A DNA stretch of 64,000 bases, from NCBI RefSeq assembly GCF_025567195.1, contig NZ_JAOQJF010000007.1, positions 1 through 64,000 on the forward strand, written 5' to 3'. The position numbers were made by a program, and so were the translations under genes. Numbering within the stretch: the stretch's first letter is position 1; each line of letters begins with the position of its first letter. Below are positions 41,983 to 50,229 of this stretch, piece after piece. Under the pieces are notes generated by a model, which ran no database searches, was not told the DNA's origin, and worked only from the letters and a program-made list of their open reading frames with translations. Source of the stretch: Alitiscatomonas aceti (GTDB lineage Bacteria > Bacillota > Clostridia > Lachnospirales > Lachnospiraceae).

Positions 41983-42003
41983 CTGTCTTTTTCCTCCTCT
42001 CCC

Positions 42004-42210
42004 TTATTCGTCCGGATATAAATCCAGTGCCTCATATTCAGCATCCGTCATCTCTACCAGTTTCGCAAGCAGCGAGGCCGTCCACCTGCGCAGGTTTCTG
42101 TCCCTTCCGGTCAGACTTTTCTGCATCTTTTGAAGCTCTTCGATCAGCCCTGTCCTTGTGCCAGGGCTGTAAAGCATCATGAGCATCCATTCGTCATCCG
42201 TAAAACGCAT
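42004..42210 (-). CDS. Transposon-transfer assisting family protein
   Basis: 68 residues, MRFTDDEWMLMMLYSPGTRTGLIEEL at the start and LVEMTDAEYEALDLYPDE at the end. This is the pattern of the small TTRAP-like proteins that precede the giant gene in many clostridial ICEs; biochemical role unknown. It directly follows the YodL/DUF4316 gene (adjacent, no gap) and precedes the giant gene by 21 bases. Confidence 0.75.
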   Translation of the reverse strand: MRFTDDEWMLMMLYSPGTRTGLIEELQKMQKSLTGRDRNLRRWTASLLAKLVEMTDAEYEALDLYPDE

Positions 42211-42807
42211 TTACAACTCCTTTTCTTCGCAGCACCTGCGAGGCGGTGCAGGCAGCACCGCCTCCTGCTTTTCCTTCAGCTGATCCAGAACCGATGCTTT
42301 CTCCGCCGGTTCTTCCTTCTTTCCGTTATTGATTACGCCGTCAATCATGCCGTAATCGTCTTCCATTGCCATTTCTGCGGCTTTCAGGTAATTCTCCGGT
42401 TTCAAAAATCCGGGCAGTTCCTGGAAGCCGATGGAATCCACATAGTGACAGCTTACAACACCATTCTGCCGTAAAGCCACGATGTCAGACACAGAAAGAC
42501 TATGCCCAGTAAAATCATCAGGGCGGGAAACATTGAATTTCGCATACAGTTCCTCCAACATCGTATTCTGATCCTTGTATGGAAGAAGCGGAGCCGTATA
42601 CACCACCTCATAATGGTCAATATCCGGTTTCAGCCCCATCCGTTCCAGTTCGCGCATAGACGAAAAGCGTTCATATACCGTATCCTCGCTGCGGCGAAGC
42701 TGCAAAATCGCATACTGGTCAGTGGCACTGTCGAGAAATGCCATCATTCTTTCGTCCGGTGCCTGATTTCCATGCACTTCATCCCACTTTTCAATTCTTG
42801 CCATCAT
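42211..42807 (-). CDS. YodL/DUF4316-type ICE protein
   Basis: 198 residues. The N-terminal 120 form a YodL-like domain (QYAILQLRRSEDTVYERFSSMRELERMG, then HYEVVYTAPL), and the rest contains the DUF4316-like segment SVSDIVALRQNGVVSCHYVDSIGFQELPGFL. A charged tail ends EKEL. Found next to topB and the giant gene in Tn1549-like modules; function unknown, perhaps in DNA processing. It overlaps the upstream 102-aa gene by 17 bases. Confidence 0.75.
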   Translation of the reverse strand: MMARIEKWDEVHGNQAPDERMMAFLDSATDQYAILQLRRSEDTVYERFSSMRELERMGLKPDIDHYEVVYTAPLLPYKDQNTMLEELYAKFNVSRPDDFTGHSLSVSDIVALRQNGVVSCHYVDSIGFQELPGFLKPENYLKAAEMAMEDDYGMIDGVINNGKKEEPAEKASVLDQLKEKQEAVLPAPPRRCCEEKEL

Positions 42808-43099
42808 TCATTTCTCCCTTCTCCATAAACGGCAGTCCGTTTTCCTTTGCTTCCTGTCGCTGCTGTTCCCGACGCTTTTCACTGTAAGGCGGTCGGATAC
42901 CGACGCAGCGTTTCGGAATCGTATAAGTGACCGATCCATGCTCCCGGTGCTCCAAAATAAACTGCTCCGGATACTGTTTTCGCAGTTCCCGGAGCTTCTT
43001 AATCAGCCGGCTGTCATGGGTGTAAACACTGGCCGTATCCAGTTCATTGTCAAAATTGATGACGGTTTCCTGCTCTGCCTTCGTAAGCTTATATTTCAT
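42791..43099 (-). CDS. Small ICE protein, paralog of the gene at 52213
   Basis: 102 residues: TKAEQETVINFDNELDTASVYTHDSRLIKKLREL, then a GSVTYTIPKRCVGIRPPYSEKRREQQ segment. The nested element carries a homolog at 52213-52503 with the same blocks (KANIYTHNAGLKKRL, RFLPPYSEERRQ). Such proteins are usually labelled hypothetical or chaperone-like in databases. Both ends overlap the neighbours (4 and 17 bases), so it is translated as part of the operon. Confidence 0.7.
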   Translation of the reverse strand: MKYKLTKAEQETVINFDNELDTASVYTHDSRLIKKLRELRKQYPEQFILEHREHGSVTYTIPKRCVGIRPPYSEKRREQQRQEAKENGLPFMEKGEMNDGKN

Positions 43100-43983
43100 C
43101 GCTCCGCCTCCTTCACCTTAGCAGCTTTCACCGGCGTATCCGTTCTGGAAGACAAATCCGAGAGTTTACCCAGCACAGATTCCCGTCTGCTGATTTCTGC
43201 ATCCTCTGCATGATCACAAAGTTCATCATAGTCAATCCGCGTCATGGTACGTCCACCGAATCCATAATCCGAAAGGATCTGGTCTCTGGCTGCATTCATG
43301 CTGATTTCCGGGTTGTCGATCTGGCCACCGTCAATTTCCGTGAAGTCCTTATGATATAAGGTATAGTCGTAACCGTCCTCACAGGTCTGAATGGCAAGAA
43401 AGCCCTTGCTTCCCAAATCCCATGCGCTGCATTCTTCCGTAATCAGCGGCTCCGGGCGGCATGTACCGCCACCGCGTTCCAGCATTTCTGCCAGCTGACA
43501 GATGTGCAGAACATCATACCCAAGGCGCAGATGATATTCGTCCATATATTCGCAGCGAGCTGAGAACTTCCGATTCGGATACTCAATCTCCACCGCACTG
43601 CCATCCGGAATTTTGAACCGATCCTCGTAGCTGCTGGTGATAAACCGGATATTTTTAGCATTCTCCAGTTCAGGATCAGCCTTTTTCATCTGCCAAAGAA
43701 CTTTTCTGCCGCCGCGCATCTGCTCCAGCATCTCCGGGGCTACCGGCGCAACGGTAAGACCGTCCAGCTGGGGAATCTCCTTGAGTGCTGCCACCCTCGC
43801 GCTTTCTTCCAGCGTAGAAAACGGCTGTTTATCCAACACATCCCAGCCAATGTGTCCCTCGGCAATCTGCACCTTGCTGTCCATATCAAAACAATGAAAT
43901 TCCACGCCGTCCTGCTTTTCCTGCAAGGAAAGCAGAGCGACATTATCCACCAGATAAGCTGCATTCATCATTTTCATGCTCAT
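43096..43983 (-). CDS. LPD-type domain protein next to topB
   Basis: 295 residues. The N-terminal 90 form one domain (YLVDNVALLSLQEKQDGVEFHCFDMDS), and the part from about 125 to 230 (YDVLHICQLAEMLERGG, GSKGFLAIQTCEDGYDYTLY, then MNAARDQILSDYGF) resembles a large-polyvalent-protein-associated (LPD16-like) domain. The tail is charged. It overlaps topB and the next gene by 4 bases each. Likely an accessory of DNA handling in transfer; not proven. Confidence 0.65.
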   Translation of the reverse strand: MSMKMMNAAYLVDNVALLSLQEKQDGVEFHCFDMDSKVQIAEGHIGWDVLDKQPFSTLEESARVAALKEIPQLDGLTVAPVAPEMLEQMRGGRKVLWQMKKADPELENAKNIRFITSSYEDRFKIPDGSAVEIEYPNRKFSARCEYMDEYHLRLGYDVLHICQLAEMLERGGGTCRPEPLITEECSAWDLGSKGFLAIQTCEDGYDYTLYHKDFTEIDGGQIDNPEISMNAARDQILSDYGFGGRTMTRIDYDELCDHAEDAEISRRESVLGKLSDLSSRTDTPVKAAKVKEAER

Positions 43984-44651
43984 TTTTTACCTCCAAACTC
44001 CAGCTTAAATGCTGCTGCACCGTCCTCGCCGGTCTCTACATGAACGGTTGTGTCATAGTAACGATTGGACTTCCTGGAATAGCAATGGGTAAGCCGTGCT
44101 TTTCCCCGATTTACCAGTTGCTTTGCCAGTTCCTCTGTCATCTGCTTTCCCAGTGTCTGAAAAAACCTGTTTTCCTTCCAGAGCGCAAATTTACAGCTCT
44201 TATCCCTGCAAAACCATCCTTTTGCCGTTTCGCAGACATCACTGCCGCAGGCGGGACAGGAACCAATGACCTTGCGTTCCGGCTGCATCAGCACATCGGC
44301 TCCTTTTACAGCCTCGTAGGTTTTAACAAGTCCGCTGACCATGCTGCTGATTTCGCCCATAAAGGCATCGCTGTCATACTCGCCGTGTTCTATTTTCAGC
44401 AGTTTTTCCTCCCAGTCTGCCGTCATGGATGGAGACTGAATCTGTTCCGGCACCACCGTCACCAGCGCATTTCCCTTGTCCGTAGAGCAAAGGTATTTCG
44501 TTTTCTTATCACCCCTACGCTCGATAAAGCCTTTCTGCACCAGTTTTTCGATGATGGCAGCGCGTGTAGCTGGTGTGCCGATACCTTTTCGCTCTACACC
44601 AGCCGGAAATTCATCCGAGCTGGCACTCTCCATCGCTGAAAGCAGAAGAGC
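43980..44651 (-). pseudogene. topB: topB, 3' part (DNA topoisomerase III), cut off by the nested element
   Basis: Continuing the reading frame gives EALLLSAMESASSDEFPAG and then GIGTPATRAAIIEKLV, the conserved C-terminal core of topoisomerase III, followed by a zinc-ribbon (CPACGSDVCET, CRDKSCKFAL). The first part of the gene lies 10.5 kb away at 55198-56601. Removing 44655-55197 joins codons exactly (..RFT-E-ALLLS..), giving about 692 residues, the normal size. As it stands the fragment has no promoter or ribosome site of its own and lacks the active-site tyrosine. Confidence 0.85.
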
Positions 44652-44698
44652 TTCTGAAAGCTTTTGTCAAGGGGGTGCGTGGATATTTTTTATATTAT

Positions 44699-44896
44699 TT
44701 ACGCAGATTCTCTCTCTGCTTCTGCCTGAATAATGCGTTTCAATCTGTCCTCAGCAGTCAAACCGCTACTATGGTCAAAAAACACTTTGACTTTATAATT
44801 TGTTTTGCCTTGCTTAATCACAAAAACTCCATCCGGTTTGTTTTTCTCCGAATGGTTATTTTGGGTGGGTAGTGTACTGTTCATAATATTTGTCAT
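44699..44896 (-). CDS. TnpW-like small protein
   Basis: 65 residues, from MTNIMNSTLPTQNNHSEKNK to the end TAEDRLKRIIQAEAERESA, with the central FVIKQGKTNYKVKVFF strand pair. It matches the TnpW-like small proteins at one end of Tn4451-type elements; function unknown. ATG at 44896 has AAGGAGG seven bases upstream; the longer open frame to 45163 is leader sequence with repeats. A terminator-like stem (44917-44993) stands right before the ribosome site. Confidence 0.7.
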   Translation of the reverse strand: MTNIMNSTLPTQNNHSEKNKPDGVFVIKQGKTNYKVKVFFDHSSGLTAEDRLKRIIQAEAERESA

Positions 44897-44916
44897 ACGA
44901 TAATCCTCCTTGAATG

Positions 44917-44993
44917 AAAAAAGCCCGACAAGGAAAGGTCTGACAACGAAGTTCCGACAACGGACATCAGAAAACCTTTTTTCTTTATCGGGC
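44917..44993 (-). terminator. Attenuator-like stem before TnpW
   Basis: GCCCGATAA (44985-44993) pairs with TTGTCGGGC (44923-44931), followed by TTTTTT on the minus strand and after 21 more bases by the TnpW start. The loop has further GTTGTC copies. Confidence 0.55.
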
Positions 44994-45095
44994 GATACTA
45001 TCTTTTTACTATTTCCTTTTTCTTTATAATATTGGTTGTCATGGTTGTCAGAAAGGGAAAAGTGCCGCAATATCAAGGCTTTCGGGATTTTTGCC

Positions 45096-45138
45096 CGACA
45101 ACCAGACCGACAACCGGCTCGACAACCGAAGCGACAAC
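45096..45138. repeat. Iteron-like array: CGACAAC four times with exact 12-base period
   Basis: CGACAAC starts at 45096, 45108, 45120 and 45132, just after the VapE stop codon. Further copies of GACAA or GTTGTC in both orientations lie at about 44926, 44942, 44956, 45036, 45045 and within the end of the VapE gene (about 45222-45240). Iterons beside a primase/VapE pair suggest a replication origin or copy control of the excised circle. Confidence 0.5.
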
Positions 45139-45144
45139 GGACTT

Positions 45145-46521
45145 TTATTTTTGCTTTAACCATTCTTCCGGAAGCCCTAACTGTTCCATTTCCTCTGTCG
45201 GGATTTCCTGAAAACCATCCATGCTGTTGTCAGGCTCGTTGTCGTTCCTGATACGCTCCCAGCCCTTTTGTCTGCGGTAAGGCTCTGGAAAATATCTCGG
45301 ATTGCTGAACGCCCTCCAGCCTGTGACAGCGTTATTCATAATGTCGTTGATCTCTCGCAGCTCCCATTGTTTCGGTTCGTCATAATCATGCCCCAGTGCT
45401 TCCTTGTAAAGCTGCTTAGAGCAGACTATGCTGCCGGAATAGCGTTCCAGATAGTCTAAAATCTGTCCTGCCTTTGTGTCCTCCGGCATAAAATCCTTTT
45501 GGTGGGCTTTCAGATAATCGTTCATAGCCGGACTGAATCTCAGACGGAAATTGCCGCTTCTGTAAATCTCCATAGCTTCTGCCCACATCTGATTGATATA
45601 CTCTCTGGAAGCCTGTTCATCTGCCAAAATATGAACCTCAGCCCTTTCAGGATAGACCATAACCGGAACGAAGCGGCGGTTGCCTGTTCTGTCAAGGGGA
45701 AGAAAGTCAAGGGTATTAGAAGAACCTCCAAACACACATTGTCGTTTTCTGTCTGACGGATGTGTTTCATAGGGTATCTTATAGGTTTCCTTTTGGCGGC
45801 TCAGAAAGGACTTGATTTCTTCAATGCTCTTAGCGTTGGCGGTTGCAATCATTTCCGACATTTCAATAATCCAATGCCCCTGCATTTTGCGGTACACATT
45901 TTCATCATCCAGCTTTTTCAAGTCATCAGAGAACCAATCATCATTGACCGCAAGCAAACGGAAGAAAGAGGACTTTCCGGCTCCCTGACCGCCCACAAGG
46001 CAGAGCATTACCTCAAATTTGCACCCCGGCTTAAAGGCTCGTGAGATAGCTCCCAGCAGAAACAACTTCAATGCTTCATAGGTGTAATCATCTGTATCAG
46101 AACCGAGAAAACGGTGCAGACAGAAGCGTATGCGTTCCGTTCCGTCCCATTGCAGGGCATTGAGAAAATCACAGACAGGGTGGTAACGGTTTTCATTAGC
46201 AATAACCGCAACTGCGTCTATGATTTTCTTCTCTACGGTCAATCCATAGTTTTCTTCAAAATATAGGAGCAGATATTTCACATCCACATCTGTCAATGTC
46301 GGGCTGTCACGATACCAGCCGAGGGACTTCACAATGTCGATTCTTTCGGTCAGAAGATTTTTTCGGATAGCCCCTTTCAAAAGTGGGTCATATTGCAGAA
46401 CACGCTTATAATTTGCGGCAGTATTATAAACCTTACCTTTCTCGCTCTGCTCTAAGCTGTTTCGGATTTCTTCTACTGTACATGGTTCTGTCTGCTGACA
46501 GTTCTGCAATTCGCTGTTCAA
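45145..46521 (-). CDS. VapE-type (virulence-associated E) ATPase/helicase
   Basis: 458 residues. The SF3-like ATPase has Walker A LVGGQGAGKSSFFRLL and Walker B region HWIIEMSEMI, then SSNTLDFLPLDRTGNRRFVPV, typical of VapE/Pfam PF05272 proteins. With the CHC2 primase gene it would start replication of the excised element, as in phage satellites. The start is TTG at 46521 behind AAAGGAGG (9-base spacing), which lies inside the primase gene (89-base overlap). Complete. The C-terminal 100 residues form a winged-helix-like region. Confidence 0.85.
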   Translation of the reverse strand: MNSELQNCQQTEPCTVEEIRNSLEQSEKGKVYNTAANYKRVLQYDPLLKGAIRKNLLTERIDIVKSLGWYRDSPTLTDVDVKYLLLYFEENYGLTVEKKIIDAVAVIANENRYHPVCDFLNALQWDGTERIRFCLHRFLGSDTDDYTYEALKLFLLGAISRAFKPGCKFEVMLCLVGGQGAGKSSFFRLLAVNDDWFSDDLKKLDDENVYRKMQGHWIIEMSEMIATANAKSIEEIKSFLSRQKETYKIPYETHPSDRKRQCVFGGSSNTLDFLPLDRTGNRRFVPVMVYPERAEVHILADEQASREYINQMWAEAMEIYRSGNFRLRFSPAMNDYLKAHQKDFMPEDTKAGQILDYLERYSGSIVCSKQLYKEALGHDYDEPKQWELREINDIMNNAVTGWRAFSNPRYFPEPYRRQKGWERIRNDNEPDNSMDGFQEIPTEEMEQLGLPEEWLKQK

Positions 46522-47071
46522 GTTTTAACACCTCCTTTCTCTGTTCTGCCACAAGTGCTTTTCGTTCCTCCAATGAACCATACAGAAGAATATCAAGCAG
46601 ATATTCGATATAGTTCTTCCTATGCAGTGCTTCTGCAAACAGGGGATTCCATTCCTCATCCGGCTGTTTAGGAGCGTATTTCTTTTCCCATTCTCTAAGA
46701 AGATGAAAATAATCTGTCAGCACCTTGTAGCAATGATTTTCTTCTTTTTGATATTTCTGCTCCGGTGTCGGCTCACGAATACGAGGGCGGACACTGGGCT
46801 TTTGTCGGCTGTCATAGTTAAGACCAAAATCTTCAGCAAGTTTGACAGCAGCTTCCCTCAGCCCGATACCGAATAGCTTCGCTGTCAGATCAACAGCATC
46901 TCCGGTTGCTCCGCAGCCAAAACAGTAATAGCGTTCATCCAGCTTCATACTGGGGGACTTATCCGAGTGAAACGGACAACACGCCATACCTGTGCGACCC
47001 ACTTTCAAGCCATAGGCTTCTGCGGCTTGTCGGGCAGTAACATTTTCTTTTACAATTTCAAATACATTCAT
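46433..47071 (-). CDS. CHC2 zinc-finger primase-like protein
   Basis: 212 residues. The CHC2 zinc finger is clear: CCPFHSDKSPSMKL then YYCFGCGATGDAVD (Cys-His-Cys-Cys) as in DnaG, but there is no Toprim domain; the remainder is a charged helical tail (RKEVLKLEQRIAEL). It supplies primer-site binding for the VapE ATPase or a host enzyme. ATG at 47071 follows GGAG at about 4 bases. The upstream stem at 47092-47134 may attenuate it. Confidence 0.8.
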   Translation of the reverse strand: MNVFEIVKENVTARQAAEAYGLKVGRTGMACCPFHSDKSPSMKLDERYYCFGCGATGDAVDLTAKLFGIGLREAAVKLAEDFGLNYDSRQKPSVRPRIREPTPEQKYQKEENHCYKVLTDYFHLLREWEKKYAPKQPDEEWNPLFAEALHRKNYIEYLLDILLYGSLEERKALVAEQRKEVLKLEQRIAELSADRTMYSRRNPKQLRAERER

Positions 47072-47091
47072 GTGACTCCTTTCCTGAAACG

Positions 47092-47134
47092 AAAAAAGCA
47101 CCTGTCATTTTCAAAGTGAAAACAGCAAGTGCCT
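47092..47134 (-). terminator. Terminator between the MobV gene and the primase gene
   Basis: AGGCACTTG (47126-47134) pairs with CAGGTGCT (47097-47104), with TTTTCA/TGAAAA inside the loop, followed by TTTTTT on the minus strand. Its first base overlaps the MobV stop, and the primase ribosome site follows at once. Confidence 0.65.
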
Positions 47135-48366
47135 TAGAGTTCCATATCCTGTTTTATGCTTTTCGCTTGATCTATCCGGCTGACTTCACGCTCTGCAATT
47201 TCTTTCTTTTTGCGGCTCAACTGCTCTATAATGGAACTTTTGGCTTTCTTCTTGATTTGCTCCGTTCCGGCTTTTTTGACCTCCGGCTTCATCAGCGTGG
47301 TTTGAATTTTCTGAATGGTTGATTTCATAGCGTTTGTGATTCTGGCAATTACTCCATCCAATCGTTTCACTGCATACTCAACTTCTTTCTTTGAAGCCTT
47401 ACGCTCAGGGGAGAGAACCCACGCCTTAGACTGCTCCACCAGCTTAATATCCTCCTTGTGCGTTTCCAGTTTCACAGTATCAGCAACGACCTCAACCGCC
47501 TTGTCATAGGCAATATCGGCAACCTCGTCCACCAGAGCTTCCACATCTTCAATCTTCATCGTGAGTTCTTCTAACTTTTGCTCCTGTGCTGCCAGTTGCT
47601 CCTTTTGCTTGAAAAGAATATAGTCCTGTTTTTCCAGATAAGCACGACCACCATATTCCGGTTCTTCTTCCAGTTGTAAGCCATGCTTTTTCGCCACATC
47701 GAACAGCAGCACTCGGCAAGCTGAATCGAAAGTCATCTTGCGGTTATTTTTTCTTCCGACAGGCTTCTCCGGTTCCGGCAGTTCAAAACCCAGTGCTTCC
47801 AAAGCCTTTTCCTGTTGTGGGGCAATCTCCCCATATTGATTTTCACAGTCAAACACATGACGCTCGTGAATATGAGGGGTGCTTTCATCCAAGTGCAACG
47901 CCCAATTCAGGATATGGACATGAGAGCCGAAACGCTCATTTACGATTTCCATAAATTCTGTGACGATCTCAATGAGCAGTTCCGGCGGAACATGATTATC
48001 AAGCGTTCCAATCTGATAGACCGTTTCCTCTGGACAGGTCTTTTTGCTTTTGAGCAAATCTCCGGTTTCCTTATTTCTTTCAGGGTGTCGGTTTTTCACA
48101 TTTCTTTCGTTCTGTCCGGTCACAAAATCACGATACCGCTGACGATAAAAAAGCTGTTCCACATCTTCAAAAGTGGCAGACAGCTCATTTTCCTTTTCGG
48201 GATTTTTGAAATTGCGGAAGCCATTGTAACAGTCCCAATAGAGATTTTGTTTGGCTCGTTCTTCGTCAATGTGTTCGCTGTTGGCAATGTCAAAACTGCG
48301 GTCATTGTGCTTCGGATTATAAACGCCATTCTTTCCGGCTCGTCCATTGTGCCTTGTTAATTTCAC
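47134..48366 (-). CDS. MobV-like relaxase (plasmid recombination/mobilization type) of the nested element
   Basis: 410 residues. The MobV catalytic signature is HLDESTPHIHERHVF (His triad), preceded by FGSHVHILNWAL; the N-terminus TRHNGRAGKNGVYNPKHNDRSFD is typical for the relaxases of Tn4451-type elements. The C-terminal 200 residues are mostly coiled coil. The start is taken as GTG at 48366, seven bases after GGAGG; the frame is open to 48669, but that part is the probable oriT region. It would let the element be mobilized by the ICE. Confidence 0.8.
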   Translation of the reverse strand: MKLTRHNGRAGKNGVYNPKHNDRSFDIANSEHIDEERAKQNLYWDCYNGFRNFKNPEKENELSATFEDVEQLFYRQRYRDFVTGQNERNVKNRHPERNKETGDLLKSKKTCPEETVYQIGTLDNHVPPELLIEIVTEFMEIVNERFGSHVHILNWALHLDESTPHIHERHVFDCENQYGEIAPQQEKALEALGFELPEPEKPVGRKNNRKMTFDSACRVLLFDVAKKHGLQLEEEPEYGGRAYLEKQDYILFKQKEQLAAQEQKLEELTMKIEDVEALVDEVADIAYDKAVEVVADTVKLETHKEDIKLVEQSKAWVLSPERKASKKEVEYAVKRLDGVIARITNAMKSTIQKIQTTLMKPEVKKAGTEQIKKKAKSSIIEQLSRKKKEIAEREVSRIDQAKSIKQDMEL

Positions 48367-48655
48367 ATGAGTTCCTCCTTTTCTTTTTGATTTCCCCGAC
48401 AGGGGACAAGGGCAGCGAAGCTGATTCCTTGCGGCTTTCTGCGTCAAGTAATACCCAGTACTAAGTGGCGAAACGCCACTTAACTGGGCAAGGCTGCCGC
48501 CCTTGACCTGCACAGGGATATTGCATTCCCTGTACCCATGCACAAAGGGTTGCACCCTCTGTACTCCCGCCCGAACAAACTGACTTCGCCCCGCCCCAAG
48601 CTCCGTCAGTTCCTTCGGTTTTACAAAACAGTCCACCGGACTATTTTGCAAAAAG
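48367..48655. other. Upstream region of the MobV-like gene
   Basis: No separate gene. On the minus strand one frame stays open through it (to 48669), but its composition and the hairpin at 48454-48488 point to a mobilization origin and leader rather than protein. Short GC-rich inverted repeats are frequent, for example AGGGCAGC..GCTGCCGCCCT-like arms at about 48408 and 48495. Confidence 0.45.
48454..48488. other. Candidate oriT hairpin of the nested element
   Basis: CCCAGT (48454-48459) and ACTGGG (48483-48488) enclose TAAGTGGCG/CGCCACTTA around AAA, a long nearly perfect stem 90 bases upstream of the MobV-like start. MobV relaxases use hairpin sites directly upstream of their gene. Confidence 0.5.
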
Positions 48656-48700
48656 AAAAACCGACGCATGATCGCTTTACGCTCAATACATCGGTTTCTT
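48656..48700 (-). repeat. Cassette terminator, copy A
   Basis: AAACCGATGTATTGAGCG..CGCATCGG-type stem followed by TTTTTC on the minus strand; near-identical copies are at 50097-50140 and 51276-51320. It ends the unit starting with the gene at 49864. Confidence 0.65.
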
Positions 48701-48849
48701 CATCTGACCTTAACGGTCTTATTCAGTTGTGACAGATTACAAATAGTCTGCAAATGGATAAACAAAAACGACCAACTATGTAGCTGAACGTTCTTGCGTG
48801 GTTGCCTTAAAAGTAGTTGATAAACACCCTACTCTTGAAAAGCTCGTTG

Positions 48850-49233
48850 TCATTTACATCTATTATTTTTGAATAGAAAAATTCCTTTATAGATGATAAA
48901 AGGAATTGAACCGATTACTCCAGCAAGTGTATAAATCGGGAAAGTAACAAATCCAATTATAATTTTAGGTGCGATAGGAGTTAGCCATTTCTTAACTAAA
49001 CCGCTATAAAAAATCAAACCTGTTGGTATTCCAGCAAAAAGCAATCCAAAAGAAAGAATACTTCTTGTAAATCCTAATGGTTCAGGAACAGACATATTTT
49101 GACTTTTCCAAAACGCAATGTACTCAGGGTCACTAAGCTGATTCATTTGATTAAGTGCTACAAAATAACCAAGTACACAACCAATAATTAAAAATAAACA
49201 TATAAGCAATATTTGTTTCAACTCTTTTTTCAT
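48850..49233 (-). CDS. Small membrane protein of the cassette array
   Basis: 127 residues. An N-terminal membrane helix (ILLICLFLIIGCVLGYFVAL), a middle pair around GFTRSILSFGLLFAGIPTGLIFYSG, and a third at IIIGFVTFPIYTLAGVIGSIPFIIY. The short loops are polar. AT-rich codon use differs from the ICE backbone. It is the second gene of the unit driven from the leader at 49931-50080 and ends before terminator copy A. Function unknown; an immunity role is possible, by analogy with arrays of small membrane proteins. Confidence 0.6.
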   Translation of the reverse strand: MKKELKQILLICLFLIIGCVLGYFVALNQMNQLSDPEYIAFWKSQNMSVPEPLGFTRSILSFGLLFAGIPTGLIFYSGLVKKWLTPIAPKIIIGFVTFPIYTLAGVIGSIPFIIYKGIFLFKNNRCK

Positions 49234-49294
49234 ATTTCATCTTCCTTTACAGTCATATTCAGTTGTCTAACATCGTACTGTTATAAAATCTATA

Positions 49295-49864
49295 TCATTT
49301 ACGATTTTTCTTATGCTGATTTTCCCAGTAAGATTTTACAGGGATTCTTCTTCTCTCTATATCTTCCATAAATTCTTCTTTATCGATATTACTATCAATG
49401 GTAAATAGCTTTTCCCCATTTACATATACACGCACAGAACCTTTTTTTCTCTCGCAGTAGGTAATATCCTCAAAACGAAAAGTTCTCTTTTTTCCAAAAG
49501 TTGACCGCCATGTGATTTCATCTCCGTTCACTTCCAGTTTCCACATAATCATATTCAATGAGCCTATAAAAAACACAACAAATGCAATGCCAAATACCAA
49601 GGGAGCAAATATATCATCCTGTTGGATAGCACTTGCTACAGTACAACCTCCTGTAAATAAAATTCCAAAAACAAATATAATAGTCAATGTTTTCTCTGTT
49701 TTTATTGTATAATGCGTTCTAATTATTCCCTTTTTCTGTTCTTCCTCTCGTTCTTTAGCTCTCTTTTGTTGAAGATTTACAAGATATTTCAAAAGAAGAA
49801 GTACAACTAAATAGGGACCTATTTGTGTAATTATATTAAAACACATTCGTAAAAAATCATTCAT
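49295..49864 (-). CDS. Membrane protein with PH-like domain, paralog of the gene at 51379
   Basis: 189 residues from ATG at 49864 (GGAGGG upstream). N-terminal membrane segment (IITQIGPYLVVLLLLKYLV), a basic/acidic stretch (KREREEEQKKG-like), two more membrane segments (KTLTIIFVFGILFTGG and APLVFGIAFVVFFIGSL) and a C-terminal soluble domain, KLEVNGDEITWRSTFGKKRTFRFEDITYCERKKG, with a PH-like strand pattern. The neighbour copy at 51379 is identical in length and very similar, mostly differing in the two membrane segments. Family function unknown; I suspect a DUF6560-type protein. Confidence 0.65.
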   Translation of the reverse strand: MNDFLRMCFNIITQIGPYLVVLLLLKYLVNLQQKRAKEREEEQKKGIIRTHYTIKTEKTLTIIFVFGILFTGGCTVASAIQQDDIFAPLVFGIAFVVFFIGSLNMIMWKLEVNGDEITWRSTFGKKRTFRFEDITYCERKKGSVRVYVNGEKLFTIDSNIDKEEFMEDIERRRIPVKSYWENQHKKNRK

Positions 49865-49930
49865 TTTTGCCCTCCATAGTTCCATATATATAAAAATGAT
49901 TGTTTGAAATCGAGTATTAAAAACCTCAAT

Positions 49931-50080
49931 TTTTCATATCTCATTATACTTCATCAACTTAAAGAATGGAAGAAAAAATTTTGTGCACAGAGTTCCTGTT
50001 CAAACCTTGTAACGCACATTTCTGCAAAATCCATAGTCCCCGATACTTTCCTCACGGGTGATATACAGTCGGAATTCTGT
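49931..50080 (-). repeat. Cassette leader/promoter repeat, copy 1
   Basis: About 150 bases that recur at 51113-51262 and, shorter, at 52017-52142. Each contains a consensus TATAAT (here 49943-49948, minus strand) and the end of a short open frame whose tail reads EESIGDYGFCRNVRYKV. The repeats sit upstream of each cassette. Confidence 0.7.
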
Positions 50081-50096
50081 CAGCTCATGAAATAAG

Positions 50097-50140
50097 AAAA
50101 ACCGAAGCATGATCGCTTTACGCTCAATACATCGGTTTCT
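50097..50140 (-). repeat. Cassette terminator, copy B
   Basis: Same stem as at 48656 and 51276, followed by TTTTT on the minus strand; it ends the unit with the genes at 50705 and 50230. Confidence 0.65.
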
Positions 50141-50229
50141 TTATCTGACCTTGACGGTCATATTCAGTTGTGGCAGATTACAGGTAATCTACAAATTTCC
50201 CAAAACAAAATAGGATATTTATTTTTATT
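50141..50229. repeat. Repeated tail after the cassette terminator
   Basis: The sequence after the terminator copy (TCTGACCTTGACGGTCATATTCAGTTG and on) is also shared with 51320-51350 and 48700-48735; it contains the perfect TGACC/GGTCA repeat. No gene is seen. Confidence 0.5.

Noticed and set aside
45096..45138. Repeats at 12-base spacing as a CRISPR array
   Set aside because: The units are 7 bases with 5-base spacers, far too short, and no cas gene is near.
47134..48669. Longer 511-residue version of the MobV-like protein
   Set aside because: The extra 101 residues read through the probable oriT hairpin, while GTG at 48366 has a proper ribosome site and matches the family start.
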